A stretch of DNA of 24,840 nt. It comes from an uncultured Gemmatimonadaceae bacterium (lineage in GTDB: Bacteria; Gemmatimonadota; Gemmatimonadetes; Gemmatimonadales; Gemmatimonadaceae). A program made the translations under genes and the position numbers. Under the pieces are notes generated by a model. It saw only the letters and a program-made list of their open reading frames with translations, searched no databases and had not been told where the DNA came from. The DNA is taken from assembly GCA_955652635.1 (NCBI GenBank), contig CATPBN010000102.1, positions 1 through 24,840 on the forward strand, read 5' to 3'. How positions within the stretch are numbered: the stretch's first letter is position 1; every line of letters starts with the position of its first letter. Below are positions 5,952 to 13,972 of the stretch, one piece after another.

Positions 5952-6658
5952 CTGGAACCCTTCAGGATCTTTCCGTCCTCGATGCGGATGACGCGGTCCG
6001 CGTGAGCGGCGATCGCTTCGCTGTGGGTGACGATGAGGATCGCTCCCCCGTTCTCTCGATGCACCTCGAAGAGGTGAAGGATCCGCTGCTCCGTGTCGGC
6101 GTCGACCTCACCGGTCGGCTCGTCGGCGATGAGAATGGGAGGCTTGGGAGCGAGCGCGACGGCGAGGCCCGCGCGCGCCGCTTCGCCGCCCGAAAGGTGA
6201 GGCGGATAGGCATCACCGCGCGAGCCGATTCCGACCATATCGATAACATCGCCGACGCGCGCGTCGTCGTGCTGTCCGGCGAGGTGCATCTTCAGCCGCA
6301 CATTCTGCCGCACCGTGAGGTGATCGAACAGATTTCCGCTCTGCAGCAGAATTCCGATCAGGCGCGCGCGCAGGCTGGTGCGGGTCTTCTCGTCACGACG
6401 AGTGAGACGCTCGCCGTTGATGTAGACGAAGCCGCCGTCCGGCTCGTCGAGACCGGCGATGCACGCCATGAGAGTTGATTTCCCACTGCCGGAAGGACCC
6501 ACGATTGCGACGATCTCGCCACGGTTCACCTCCATGCTCACTCCGCGCAGCGCTTGCGTCTCGTCGTCGCCGACGTGGTAGAAGCGGTACAGCTCGCGAG
6601 CTTCGATCGCCGGAGATACGGAGGAAGCGAGCGCCGATGTCCCCGACGGAGACGTCAC
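5948..6658 (-). CDS. ABC transporter ATP-binding protein (LolD/MacB type), second of two
   Basis: This is a 236-residue ATPase starting at GTG 6658-6656, which overlaps the TGA of the upstream lipoprotein gene as GTGA. A longer frame from 6724 would run into the lipoprotein coding region and is unlikely. Motifs from this start are Walker A GPSGSGKST (54-62), Q-loop Gln106 (ILLQSGNLF), signature LSGGE (155-159), Walker B ILIADEP with Glu180, and switch His212 (VTHSE). All are intact, so both ATPases of the operon should be active. About 25 residues before the domain form a Ser/Ala-rich N-terminal extension. Two different ATPases beside one double permease suggest an asymmetric heterodimer of ATPases on a fused permease. 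Confidence 0.92.
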   Translation of the reverse strand: MTSPSGTSALASSVSPAIEARELYRFYHVGDDETQALRGVSMEVNRGEIVAIVGPSGSGKSTLMACIAGLDEPDGGFVYINGERLTRRDEKTRTSLRARLIGILLQSGNLFDHLTVRQNVRLKMHLAGQHDDARVGDVIDMVGIGSRGDAYPPHLSGGEAARAGLAVALAPKPPILIADEPTGEVDADTEQRILHLFEVHRENGGAILIVTHSEAIAAHADRVIRIEDGKILKGSR

Positions 6659-7281
6659 AGCCACCGGAAGCTTTTCGCCATCCGGTTCCACTGGTCGATG
6701 TTGTCGGCACCCAAGGGCGCCCACATCGTGAGCATCGCTTCCTTGCCGTTCTTGTAGAAGAGATACGTCACGTTCTCCAGGCGAATCCTCTTGTTGGTGA
6801 CTGGATCGGCGTCGGAGTTCGACGTGTACTTGATGGCGACCGCTTTCCCTGGTGGGAGATTGACCTCCGAGACACCGCTGATCGTGACGGCATGACCCTG
6901 CGACTGGATCTGTCCTGCCTCATTTGCCTGCGCACTTGCCGCGCTCGGCGCGGAGGAAGCAGTAGCGACGTGGACCTTCACGCCATCGAACTTGTTGACG
7001 AAGGTGACGTCGGCGCTGCTTTCGGTACGTGCCCAGCCTTCCGGCTCTTCTATCTGATAACCTCCAGCTGTGTTCGTGTATTTGACGAACGCCTGGCTAT
7101 CAGGGATGTCCCCGGGAGGATTCACCTCGGGCGCGACCGCCGTTTCGGTTGAGCTGATGGCTGTTTCGGTGGTCGAACTAGCGGTAGTCGACGTCGTATC
7201 GGATTTGGCCGTTGTGCCCGAATCCTTTGCCGTGCACGCGACACCGAACGTGATTAGGAGTATGGGAACGAGTGATCGCAT
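6655..7281 (-). CDS. Lipoprotein, first gene of the ABC/FtsX operon
   Basis: This codes for 208 residues with a short signal peptide and lipobox-like end FGVAC (Cys16). A Thr/Ser-rich linker (about 17-50) follows, then a folded domain from about 60 to 208 that begins YTNTAGGYQIEEPEGWARTE and ends NRMAKSFRWL. The 'GYQI..P.GW' opening and the closing 'M..SFR' strand and helix resemble PsbP-like or similar small alpha/beta lipoprotein domains; I would not go further than that. AAGG lies upstream of the ATG. The stop overlaps the GTG start of the ATPase, so it is translationally coupled to the transporter and is a likely extracytoplasmic partner. No MacA-like adaptor is present in the operon. Confidence 0.85.
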   Translation of the reverse strand: MRSLVPILLITFGVACTAKDSGTTAKSDTTSTTASSTTETAISSTETAVAPEVNPPGDIPDSQAFVKYTNTAGGYQIEEPEGWARTESSADVTFVNKFDGVKVHVATASSAPSAASAQANEAGQIQSQGHAVTISGVSEVNLPPGKAVAIKYTSNSDADPVTNKRIRLENVTYLFYKNGKEAMLTMWAPLGADNIDQWNRMAKSFRWL

Positions 7282-7331
7282 ATGCGCCTTGTGGGGTTAA
7301 GTGGCCACATTGTCGCATTTTTAGTGCGCGA

Positions 7332-8027
7332 TCAAGCGTGAGCAGCCCAAGCCTTCTCGCCGGGCTTATACGGCACGCACGGATCGTAACGACCCGGCGT
7401 TTCTAAGTAGCGTTGCGCCTGCGTGCACCCGATCTCGGACGTGAAATATCCCAGGAGCGCCAGCTCCTTCATCATCCGGAAGTAGTGCGCTGGGGGCTGC
7501 GCCGTAATCTCGGCCGACGGGGTGGCGTCGCTCACGGGCGCCGTCTTCTCGCTCAGAAACGCCTCGGTCCTTTTGATCGCTTCGGCTTTCCGCCTCTCCC
7601 CCTCGTCGAACTGTTCGCGGTCGAGAACATTGAGCAGCGTCAGCCGCTGCTGCGGCGTGGCCTTCACGAATGAGACGCCGTAAGCCTTGTCACTGGCCTT
7701 ATCGAGCTTGTGCATTCCCTCTCGAAAGATCCTGCGGTCGCGCGAGTTATAACTGTCGGTGACGATCAGAGCCATGAACGCACCCGTCTTCGCCGCCTTC
7801 GCTCCGGGCGTGCTGGTCTGGGGCAGAATCGTGTCCGCAATTTCGTCGAGGTACGCGATCTCGTCTGCAGTGAATGGCACATCTGTGTTTTCTTCACGGC
7901 AGCCAGTGAGCAACGCGGTCCCGCCAACCAGCGCGACTCCGCCGAGTAGCACGGTCACGCGCAGGATCGCCTCGCGACGTGTGATCAGGTCCGGTGCGTA
8001 GTCGGTTTGATTCTCGTTCTCGGTCAT
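7332..8027 (-). CDS. Gluconate 2-dehydrogenase subunit 3 family protein (Tat-exported)
   Basis: This 231-residue protein has a twin-arginine signal (TRREAIL at 16-22, then a hydrophobic run ending LLTGC), so it is exported folded and may be lipid-anchored at Cys43. The body has the subunit-3 pattern: FTADEIAYLDEIADTILPQT near 52-71, then helices, then MKELALLGYFTSEIGCTQAQ close to the C-terminus (PF13618 by recognition). These proteins act as the small partner of periplasmic FAD-containing GMC dehydrogenases that oxidise sugars or alcohols and feed electrons to the respiratory chain. The flavoprotein gene lies 12 bases upstream on the same strand; GGAG precedes the ATG in that gap, which fits co-translation. 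This subunit probably carries the Tat signal for the complex, because the flavoprotein lacks one. Confidence 0.9.
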   Translation of the reverse strand: MTENENQTDYAPDLITRREAILRVTVLLGGVALVGGTALLTGCREENTDVPFTADEIAYLDEIADTILPQTSTPGAKAAKTGAFMALIVTDSYNSRDRRIFREGMHKLDKASDKAYGVSFVKATPQQRLTLLNVLDREQFDEGERRKAEAIKRTEAFLSEKTAPVSDATPSAEITAQPPAHYFRMMKELALLGYFTSEIGCTQAQRYLETPGRYDPCVPYKPGEKAWAAHA

Positions 8028-8039
8028 CGACGTCTCCGG

Positions 8040-9719
8040 TTAGAGGTTGCGGCGATTGAGCTCGCCGACAGCGAAGTCCGCGGCGCGCGCCGTCAGCGCC
8101 ATGTACGTCAGCGATGGATTCACGCACGCGGCCGAGGCCATGCAGGAGCCATCGGTGACAAAAACATTCTGAGCATCCCAGACCTGATTATGCGAATTGA
8201 GAACCGACGTCTTCGGATCGCGTCCCATGCGCGCCGTGCCCATCTCGTGGATTCCCATCCCGGGGAAATATCCGGCGTCGTAGATCTCGACCTTCTTCAC
8301 GCCGGTCTGCTCGAGCATTTCCGCCATGTCAGCAATCATGTCCTTGCGCATCATCCGCTCGTTCTCGCCGGTGGCGCAGTCGATCTTCACGACTGGCATA
8401 CCCCATTTGTCTTTCTTGGTCTGATCGAGCGAGACCGTGTTTGCGTGGTTGGGAAGCATCTCTCCGAACGCAGTGCCGCCGATCGACCATAGGCCCGGCT
8501 CCGACATCGCTTCCTTGAACTGCGCGCCGACGCCCAGCTCGGCGACGCCCCTCGACCATCCCTCCCGACCGGCGCCTCCCTGGTAGCCGAAGCCGCGCAG
8601 ATACGGGCGCTTGTCGCCGAAAAGATTCCGGTAGCGCGGGATGTAGAAGCCGTCTGGCCGCCGGCCGTTATAGTACTTGTCCTCCAAACCTTCCAGCTTG
8701 CCCTGCGCTCCGGCGCGGAAGTGGTGATCCATGAGATTGTGGCCGAGCTCGCCCGAGCTGCTTCCCAGTCCGCCCGGCCACACGTCATTTGCCGATCGCA
8801 TCAGCAGCCACGCGGTGTTGATCGTGGAGGCGCAGAGGAAGATCACACGGGCCTTGTAGTCCGCCGTTTGATTGGTGATTGCATCCAGCACCCGCACACC
8901 GGTCGCCCGTTTTGTATTGCGGTCGTAGATCACTTCGCTCGCGATCGCAAACGGCTTGAGCGTAAGACGTCCGGTTTTCGTCGCCGCTGGCAGGGTGGAT
9001 GATTGCGTGCTGAAGTACGCGCCGTACGGGCATCCGAGCCAGCACGCATTCCGGTATTGGCAGACAGCGCGGCCGGTCAGCTCCTTCGTCAGGTTTGCGG
9101 TGCGTCCTGGAATGAGGCGTCGCTGACCACCGAACAGCTTTGTCAGACGTCCGGCAATGAGCTCCTCGCCGCAGTTGAGCGGCATCGCTGGTTGAAACTG
9201 GCCGTCGGGGAGCTGCTCGAGACCTTCGTGTGAGCCGGCGATTCCGGCGTGCTTTTCGACGTGGTCGTACCACGGTGCGATATCCGCATAGCGAATCGGC
9301 CAGTCGATGGCGATGCCATCCTTGGCGTTGGCCTCGAAGTCGAAGTCGCTCCACCGGTAGCTCTGTCTGCCCCACATCAGCGAACGACCGCCGACGTGAT
9401 AGCCGCGGTACCAATCGAAGCGCTTTATTTCCGTGTACGGCGAATCCTTGTCGGACGCCCAATAGTCGAGGTTTTTTTCGTTCAGCGCATAATCGCGCTT
9501 GAGGACGGGGTACAGCTCCTCCATCGCGTGCGTGCGTCCACCGCGATGCGGGTAGTCCCACGGGTTCTTTGTCGCGTTGACGTAGTCCTTGATGTGCTCG
9601 ATGTTCTTGCCTCGCTCGAGCAACAGCACGCGAAGCCCTTTCTCCGTGAGCTCCTTGGCGGCCCAGCCGCCGGAGATTCCTGATCCTACGACAATCGCAT
9701 CGTAACTCGTGTCCGGCAT
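8040..9719 (-). CDS. GMC-family FAD-dependent oxidoreductase
   Basis: This 559-residue flavoprotein is the catalytic subunit of a dehydrogenase for a sugar, polyol or alcohol. The FAD-binding Rossmann motif is VVGSGISGG (10-18) with the ribose-binding Glu35 at the end of the second strand. The C-terminal active site has His491 (GIHEMGTARMG) and Asn534 (CVNPS), the usual catalytic pair. A cysteine group C220/C226/C230 (CQYRNACWLGC) matches the region that in FAD-dependent sugar dehydrogenases can carry an iron-sulfur cluster. It has no signal peptide of its own and probably leaves the cell with the Tat-signal-bearing subunit encoded just downstream. GAGG lies before the ATG. No cytochrome c subunit gene follows, so the electron acceptor is not evident. 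Substrate is undetermined. Confidence 0.93.
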   Translation of the reverse strand: MPDTSYDAIVVGSGISGGWAAKELTEKGLRVLLLERGKNIEHIKDYVNATKNPWDYPHRGGRTHAMEELYPVLKRDYALNEKNLDYWASDKDSPYTEIKRFDWYRGYHVGGRSLMWGRQSYRWSDFDFEANAKDGIAIDWPIRYADIAPWYDHVEKHAGIAGSHEGLEQLPDGQFQPAMPLNCGEELIAGRLTKLFGGQRRLIPGRTANLTKELTGRAVCQYRNACWLGCPYGAYFSTQSSTLPAATKTGRLTLKPFAIASEVIYDRNTKRATGVRVLDAITNQTADYKARVIFLCASTINTAWLLMRSANDVWPGGLGSSSGELGHNLMDHHFRAGAQGKLEGLEDKYYNGRRPDGFYIPRYRNLFGDKRPYLRGFGYQGGAGREGWSRGVAELGVGAQFKEAMSEPGLWSIGGTAFGEMLPNHANTVSLDQTKKDKWGMPVVKIDCATGENERMMRKDMIADMAEMLEQTGVKKVEIYDAGYFPGMGIHEMGTARMGRDPKTSVLNSHNQVWDAQNVFVTDGSCMASAACVNPSLTYMALTARAADFAVGELNRRNL

Positions 9720-9882
9720 CCCGTCCTCGTTGGGGGGCGTTGAGAATGGGAATATGTCTCGCGGACGGCGTGTGGGCTACGGGTTGCGATAGCCGTTTTG
9801 GGCTCGTCATCCCAGGGCTTTCCTTGCTTCAGATTTCTTCCCCTTCGTACGCGGCCGACCGGGCCCAATCCCAGGAATGACG

Positions 9883-10626
9883 ATGTCAAAACTCCGGACC
9901 ATCACGACATGGGTGGGCGTCCTGATCGTAATCGGCCTCGCGGTTTTCTTTAGAGGATATCAGGCTCAGGACCGTGGGCGAACCCTGACACCAAGCGAGG
10001 TCTCGCGAGCGGCAGCGACGATGAATGCAATCAACCAGGGTAACCCTCCTCCCCTGGTAGCCGGAGTGGATACTTTGCCGGAAGGTCCGAATGGCAAGCT
10101 CGCCTGGTTTCTGAGAAAGTATTCGGAGCGGTACGCCGCTGCCCAGCGCCAGATCGCGCTGAAACAGGGTGCCGACATCGACATGCTGCCGAGGGAGTGG
10201 CCGCAGGCTAGGTATATCGCGGATGCCGCAGCCTATCCCGCTGTGGAAGCCTATTTTCTCGCCTACCTCCGCTATCTGGAGATGGTGAAAGAGCGATATC
10301 CCGCATTGATGGACAGCATCGCGAGGATTACGGTGGTCGAGTCCAGAATGGAAACGGCTGATTCCGCTGACGTACTGAAGGGAATAAGCGGTGGGGTCGC
10401 TTCGAAGCGGCAGGCCAATCTTCAGATGATCAACGACGGCCAGGCTTATGGACAGGCGGCGTTACGCCTCCACTACTACCTGGCGTCGCTCGGTCCGCGG
10501 GTGTCCTACGATTCCGCCGCAAACGCCGCCAAATTCGAAGTTGATGGGGAGCGCCAAAAGGCAAATTTGCTTCTGGCCGACGTGCAAAGCAGTTCAGCGA
10601 AACTGGCCGCAGCCGCCAAGCGCTAG
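9883..10626 (+). CDS. Membrane-anchored protein of unknown function
   Basis: This codes for 247 residues starting at ATG 9883. AGGA at 9873-9876 lies six bases before it; an ATG at 9877 directly abuts that site and is less likely. A single hydrophobic segment at about 8-24 (TTWVGVLIVIGLAVFF) anchors the protein, leaving the rest outside the cytoplasm. The remainder is mostly helical, with repeated Ala/Tyr-rich segments (AAAYPAVEAYFLAYLRYLEM) and a last helix AKLAAAAKR. I recognise no family and see no catalytic motif. The gene is divergent from the GMC dehydrogenase across about 160 bases, which should hold both promoters. The stop overlaps a possible small minus-strand lipoprotein frame by four bases. 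Confidence 0.8.
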   Translation: MSKLRTITTWVGVLIVIGLAVFFRGYQAQDRGRTLTPSEVSRAAATMNAINQGNPPPLVAGVDTLPEGPNGKLAWFLRKYSERYAAAQRQIALKQGADIDMLPREWPQARYIADAAAYPAVEAYFLAYLRYLEMVKERYPALMDSIARITVVESRMETADSADVLKGISGGVASKRQANLQMINDGQAYGQAALRLHYYLASLGPRVSYDSAANAAKFEVDGERQKANLLLADVQSSSAKLAAAAKR

Positions 10627-10820
10627 GCCATTGGCTCTGCCACCAACGACTTGGCCTCCGGTACCGTGGGAACCGAATCTGGCGCGGAGTACGACCGCGG
10701 CGAGCTGTGTGCCGGCTTCACCGTCCGCGCGTAGGCCTTGGCTGCGTGTGCGCGCCCGCAGCCTGCGAGCGCGAAGACGAGAAGAATCCAGCACCCACGA
10801 TGCGAATGCCTGAAGGTCAT
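10623..10820 (-). CDS. Possible 65-residue lipoprotein
   Basis: An ATG at 10820 opens 65 codons. The first 21 residues form a well-shaped lipoprotein signal: basic start, hydrophobic WILLVFALAG, and a perfect lipobox LAGC with Cys21. The mature part is short, Ser/Pro/Ala-rich and without clear structure. No Shine-Dalgarno sequence is visible before the ATG. It is convergent with the membrane-anchored protein gene, overlapping it by four bases. The signal is the only evidence; it could be a chance frame or a decayed gene. Confidence 0.45.
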   Translation of the reverse strand: MTFRHSHRGCWILLVFALAGCGRAHAAKAYARTVKPAHSSPRSYSAPDSVPTVPEAKSLVAEPMA

Positions 10821-10917
10821 TTGATGGGTAATCTGATTGGGTTTGAGTGCAATTGATAATCCCCATGCGTCAGAAGATCGTCACACAAATCGGGCACCGA
10901 CGATAATCAAATAGAAA

Positions 10918-10948
10918 ACGGAGGCATCTTTCGACGCCTCCGTCTTGC
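10918..10948 (+). terminator. Hairpin, possible weak terminator
   Basis: ACGGAGGC at 10918-10925 pairs with GCCTCCGT at 10936-10943 across a ten-base loop. Only CTTGC follows, so the U tract is weak; on the other strand AAAA precedes the stem, giving UUUUC after it, which would suit minus-strand termination. It lies in the gap 10821-11042, which holds nothing else I can identify. Confidence 0.5.
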
Positions 10949-11042
10949 TATCGGGTCTTTCCTGTCTGACGATTACATACGCGTTCGTGCAGCCAAGGGC
11001 GCGAATGGTGCAGCAAATTCGCCCATTATAAGGATTGCTCTG

Positions 11043-11675
11043 ATGACATCAGGACACCTGTTCATAGTCGGAGCTCTCACGCTCACGATTACTGGATGCG
11101 ATAAATCCAGTCGCTCGGCGCCAGCCGACACGCTCGCGGTCGTGAGAGACAGTGTGCAGCAACTTCACCAAACCAGCTCGGGCTTACGCACAATGCCATT
11201 CACAATCTCATCGTCCGCATTCGCTGGCAACGCCTCCATTCCAGCCAAGTACACCTGCGAGGGTGCGGATATCTCGCCGCCACTGGAGTGGTCCGGAACT
11301 CCTGACGGAACGCGCAGCTTTGCTCTCATCGTCGACGATCCAGATGCGCCCGATCCCGCCAAGCCGCAGCGTGTGTACGTGCATTGGGTCGTTTACGACA
11401 TTCCCGCCAGCGCGAACAAGCTTCCGGAGAACGCGGCAAAGAGCGGACTGCCACATGGTGCGATACAGGGCACAAACGATTGGGGCAAGCAGACCTACGG
11501 TGGCCCGTGCCCGCCGATCGGCCGCCATCGCTACTTCTTCAAGCTCTACGCGCTCGACAAGCAGCTCAAGGGACTGAAGAACCCCACCAAGGCGCAGCTC
11601 GAGAAAGCCATGCAGGGTCACCTACTCGACAACGCCCAGTTGATCGGGACCTACGAGAAGGCAAAGAAAACATAA
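11043..11675 (+). CDS. YbhB/YbcL-family PEBP lipoprotein
   Basis: This 210-residue protein is of the phosphatidylethanolamine-binding (Raf kinase inhibitor-like) family. The signal ends in LTITGC (Cys19), so it should be a lipoprotein, unlike the E. coli YbhB and YbcL forms. The family core runs from about 51 to 207: IPAKYTCEGADISPPLEWSG, then DDPDAPDP with the anion-pocket Asp-Pro, YVHWVVYDIP, and GPCPPIGRHRYFFKLYALD with the conserved GxHRY-like segment. Length of the core is normal. AAGGA lies eight bases before the ATG. The bacterial family has no firm general function; roles in ligand binding or protease inhibition have been proposed. A separate promoter follows, so the next gene is probably transcribed independently. 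Confidence 0.93.
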   Translation: MTSGHLFIVGALTLTITGCDKSSRSAPADTLAVVRDSVQQLHQTSSGLRTMPFTISSSAFAGNASIPAKYTCEGADISPPLEWSGTPDGTRSFALIVDDPDAPDPAKPQRVYVHWVVYDIPASANKLPENAAKSGLPHGAIQGTNDWGKQTYGGPCPPIGRHRYFFKLYALDKQLKGLKNPTKAQLEKAMQGHLLDNAQLIGTYEKAKKT

Positions 11676-11678
11676 GTC

Positions 11679-11725
11679 TTGACGACTTGATCAAATCCTG
11701 TATTGTGGATTTGAAGCGTCTTCAA
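11679..11725 (+). promoter_or_regulatory. Promoter with nested dyads upstream of the TPR gene
   Basis: TTGACG (11679-11684) and TATTGT (11701-11706) are 16 bases apart and form a good sigma-70-type promoter. Three dyads surround it: TTGATCAA at 11687-11694, AAATCC/GGATTT (11693-11698 and 11707-11712) centred on the -10, and TTGAAG/CTTCAA (11711-11716 and 11720-11725) at the expected start of transcription. One or more could be a repressor site; this is inference. Confidence 0.6.
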
Positions 11726-11800
11726 GCTGCATTGCGATGGCCTGGCTGTTTGCGCGCGCCATTCGAGCCATAGAGTCCCTGCCCACCCAAGGAGCACTGT

Positions 11801-13258
11801 ATGCGAATGCGTTTGACCTGCGTCATTGCCGTCTGTGCGCTGGTGTTTCTTCCCGCGCTCTCAGCAAAATCGCAATCCGATACAGCTCTGAAACTCAGCA
11901 CCACCGTGCCCCAGGCGATCGCCGAGTTCAAGGCTGGAGTGTCGGATCTCGAAAGTCTGTCGGGAGAAGCAGGCGGCTCACATTTCGAGGCCGCCATCAA
12001 AGCCGACCCAAATTTCGGGTTGGCCCGGGTGTTATACGTGTACGGTGCCGGCCTGCTCGGTGGCGCGTTGACGCAAGCACAAATTGACGCCGACTTGAAT
12101 CGCGGTGTGGCGGATGCCGCGGCTCATGGCAACGTAAAGGAATTGCTCGTCGCGGCGGCATACCGCGAACAGATTCGCGGTAACGCGCAGGCTGCCCGCG
12201 CAATTGCGCGCGCCGTGTCCCAATTGTTGCCAGGCGATCGATTGATCGCCTCGAACGCGTTTGGTTTTCCAACGTTGAGCAGCGAGCAGGTCACCGGGCT
12301 GCGCGATTTCATCGCACGTAATCCGAGCTATGCGTTGCCTTACAACACGCTGGCGTATTCGCTCTGGATCCAGGGCGACAAAGCCGGTGCGCTAACCGCC
12401 GCCAGGCGACAGGTGGAGCTCAATCCCAACGCTCCCATCCCGCACGACAGTTATGCTGAGATCCTGCAGTGGAGTGGAAAGTTTCCGGAAGCATCAGCCG
12501 AATATCGTCGGGCGACAATGACGCCGCCGCGTTTCCCCGAGGGGTATGCGGGGCTTGCTGAAGTCGAAGCGCTCCAGGGCCATTACGATCAGGCACGGGC
12601 TTACCTGAACGAGGCAATTGCGAATGCCTGGAGTCCCGCGCAGAAGATTTGGTACATGAGACAGATCGCCGGCACCTACGCATTGCAGGGCAACTCGGAG
12701 CAGGCGCTCACGAATGAGCTCGATGCACTTGCGACTGAGGCGGGGGCTCAACAGAATCCGGAGCGCGCCGCGATCTCAATTGCGCAGAAAGCGACCGTCT
12801 ACGCCAACGCTGGAAACACGGCTGCTGCGCACCAGGCGATCGCTGCTGCAAAAGCAGCGAGCTCAGACGTACCCTGGCAGGTGAGCTACTACGCGACAAT
12901 GGCCCACGCCCTGATGAAGCACTGGGCGCCGGCGAACCAGGAGCTGGCTGCGTTGAAGACGAAGGCGGCGACCGATCCCGCAGTTCCGAAAACGCTGATC
13001 GCGGCGGCGGAAGCGAATCTTGCTACCCAACAGGGACGGCCTGCCGACGGGCTCAAAATCCTGATGGCTGCAGATACCACGGACATCGTGATAATGAATC
13101 GCATCGCTGAGGCTCACGCCGCTCTTGGTCATCCCGCCGTCGCGAAGGCCTGGTACGACAAGATCAACAGCAACTACGCCCTGAATCTCGCGGATTTTCC
13201 AGCGGCAAATGCGCGGCGGCGGACGCGTATAGCAAGCTCGAACATCCATACCCCGTAG
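11801..13258 (+). CDS. Exported TPR-repeat protein
   Basis: This 485-residue protein has a signal peptide (hydrophobic to about residue 18, likely cleavage after ALSA, Ala22). From about residue 35 to the end it is made of helix pairs with the TPR pattern, for example NPSYALPYNTLAYSLWIQGD, NPNAPIPHDSYAEILQWSGK and PEGYAGLAEVEALQGHYDQA. The spacing is about 34 residues and Ala/Tyr/Pro occupy the usual packing positions. It has no enzymatic domain and probably scaffolds a periplasmic complex. AAGGAG lies nine bases before the ATG, so this start is firm. It has its own promoter and is followed 23 bases later by the VOC-fold gene, suggesting a two-gene unit. The last 15 residues are Arg-rich and not TPR-like. 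Confidence 0.88.
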   Translation: MRMRLTCVIAVCALVFLPALSAKSQSDTALKLSTTVPQAIAEFKAGVSDLESLSGEAGGSHFEAAIKADPNFGLARVLYVYGAGLLGGALTQAQIDADLNRGVADAAAHGNVKELLVAAAYREQIRGNAQAARAIARAVSQLLPGDRLIASNAFGFPTLSSEQVTGLRDFIARNPSYALPYNTLAYSLWIQGDKAGALTAARRQVELNPNAPIPHDSYAEILQWSGKFPEASAEYRRATMTPPRFPEGYAGLAEVEALQGHYDQARAYLNEAIANAWSPAQKIWYMRQIAGTYALQGNSEQALTNELDALATEAGAQQNPERAAISIAQKATVYANAGNTAAAHQAIAAAKAASSDVPWQVSYYATMAHALMKHWAPANQELAALKTKAATDPAVPKTLIAAAEANLATQQGRPADGLKILMAADTTDIVIMNRIAEAHAALGHPAVAKAWYDKINSNYALNLADFPAANARRRTRIASSNIHTP

Positions 13259-13281
13259 CATCATCACCAGGAGCAGCATCC

Positions 13282-13674
13282 ATGGCAATCCAAATGAAGA
13301 CGTCCGGCGTGCATCACGTCTCGCTCCGCGTGAGCGATCTCAAGCGCGCGAAGAACTTCTACTGCGACACACTCGGCTTTAAGCACCTTATGGATGCCGA
13401 CAATCTGACACTGTTCCTCGCCGGCGGCACCGCATTCGGATTGCGCGGCCCGACGGCCGAAATGCCCAAGGGAGACAAGTTTAGTCCGCACCGCGTCGGC
13501 GTGGATCACATAGCGCTTGCCTGCACCGATGCGTCGGAGCTGAAGCGCGTAGCAGCCGCGCTCTCAGCGGCGGGAATCGAGAACACTGGCGCCAAGCGCG
13601 ATGAGACGCTCGGCAAAGACTACGTCGCATTCAAGGATCCAGACCGGATCGCCTGGGAATTCTACATGGCCTGA
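13282..13674 (+). CDS. VOC-superfamily (glyoxalase/dioxygenase-like) protein
   Basis: This 130-residue protein has two beta-alpha-beta-beta-beta modules of the vicinal oxygen chelate fold. The first begins GVHHVSLRVSDLKRAKNFYC (10-29) and contains LGF; the second begins GVDHIALACTD (73-83) and ends AFKDPDRIAWEFYMA. Likely metal ligands are His12, His76 and Glu126, the positions usual for glyoxalase-I or extradiol dioxygenase-like members. Length is that of a single-domain protein, which would dimerise. AGGAG lies ten bases before the ATG. It follows the TPR gene by 23 bases. The reaction cannot be told from sequence: dioxygenase, lyase, or antibiotic-resistance-type VOC are all possible. Confidence 0.9.
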   Translation: MAIQMKTSGVHHVSLRVSDLKRAKNFYCDTLGFKHLMDADNLTLFLAGGTAFGLRGPTAEMPKGDKFSPHRVGVDHIALACTDASELKRVAAALSAAGIENTGAKRDETLGKDYVAFKDPDRIAWEFYMA

Positions 13675-13683
13675 ACCGCTGCC

Positions 13684-13956
13684 CGGGCTGGCAACTAAGA
13701 CGAAGGTTATACGGATGCTCGTGAGAGAGCCGGATCCTTTGGATCGGGTCCAAATGGCGGTATGCGTCCGTTCCCGACAACGGTGATTTTTATTGTTTCG
13801 TAGGAAGGCCTGACAGGTGGTCTGAAGCTTCCCGAGCGGCAGTACCCAAAAAATCCCGGGCCGCGGCGAAGATCTTTAGCGGCTATCGGAGCGGATTTGG
13901 ACCATCCGGCCCTTTCCGGAGCATCTGTATAACCCTCCGTCATTGTGGCCAGCTCG
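13684..13956. repeat. Palindromic intergenic repeat, copy A
   Basis: The gap between the convergent VOC and ATPase genes (13675-13972) is almost filled by one element. Its ends are inverted repeats: 13684-13720 (ending GGTTATACGGATGCTC) and 13919-13956 (starting GAGCATCTGTATAACC). The symmetry continues inward (GCCGGAT and GGTCCAAAT at about 13729-13755 against ATTTGGACCATCCGGC at 13895-13910). The centre contains CCCGAGCGGCAGT at 13831-13843 and then CCCAAAAAATCCCGGG. The same ends and core, in the same order, recur at 16470-16759. No protein frame is convincing. It could be a MITE-like or REP-like element, or a structured 3' element ending both convergent transcripts. Confidence 0.75.
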
Positions 13957-13972
13957 TGCGGCTTTCCCTGCT

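Noticed and set aside
5298..6724. Possibility that the two ABC ATPases are a recent tandem duplication
   Set aside because: Beyond the shared Walker and signature motifs the two proteins differ widely, so they are distinct paralogues rather than a fresh duplicate.
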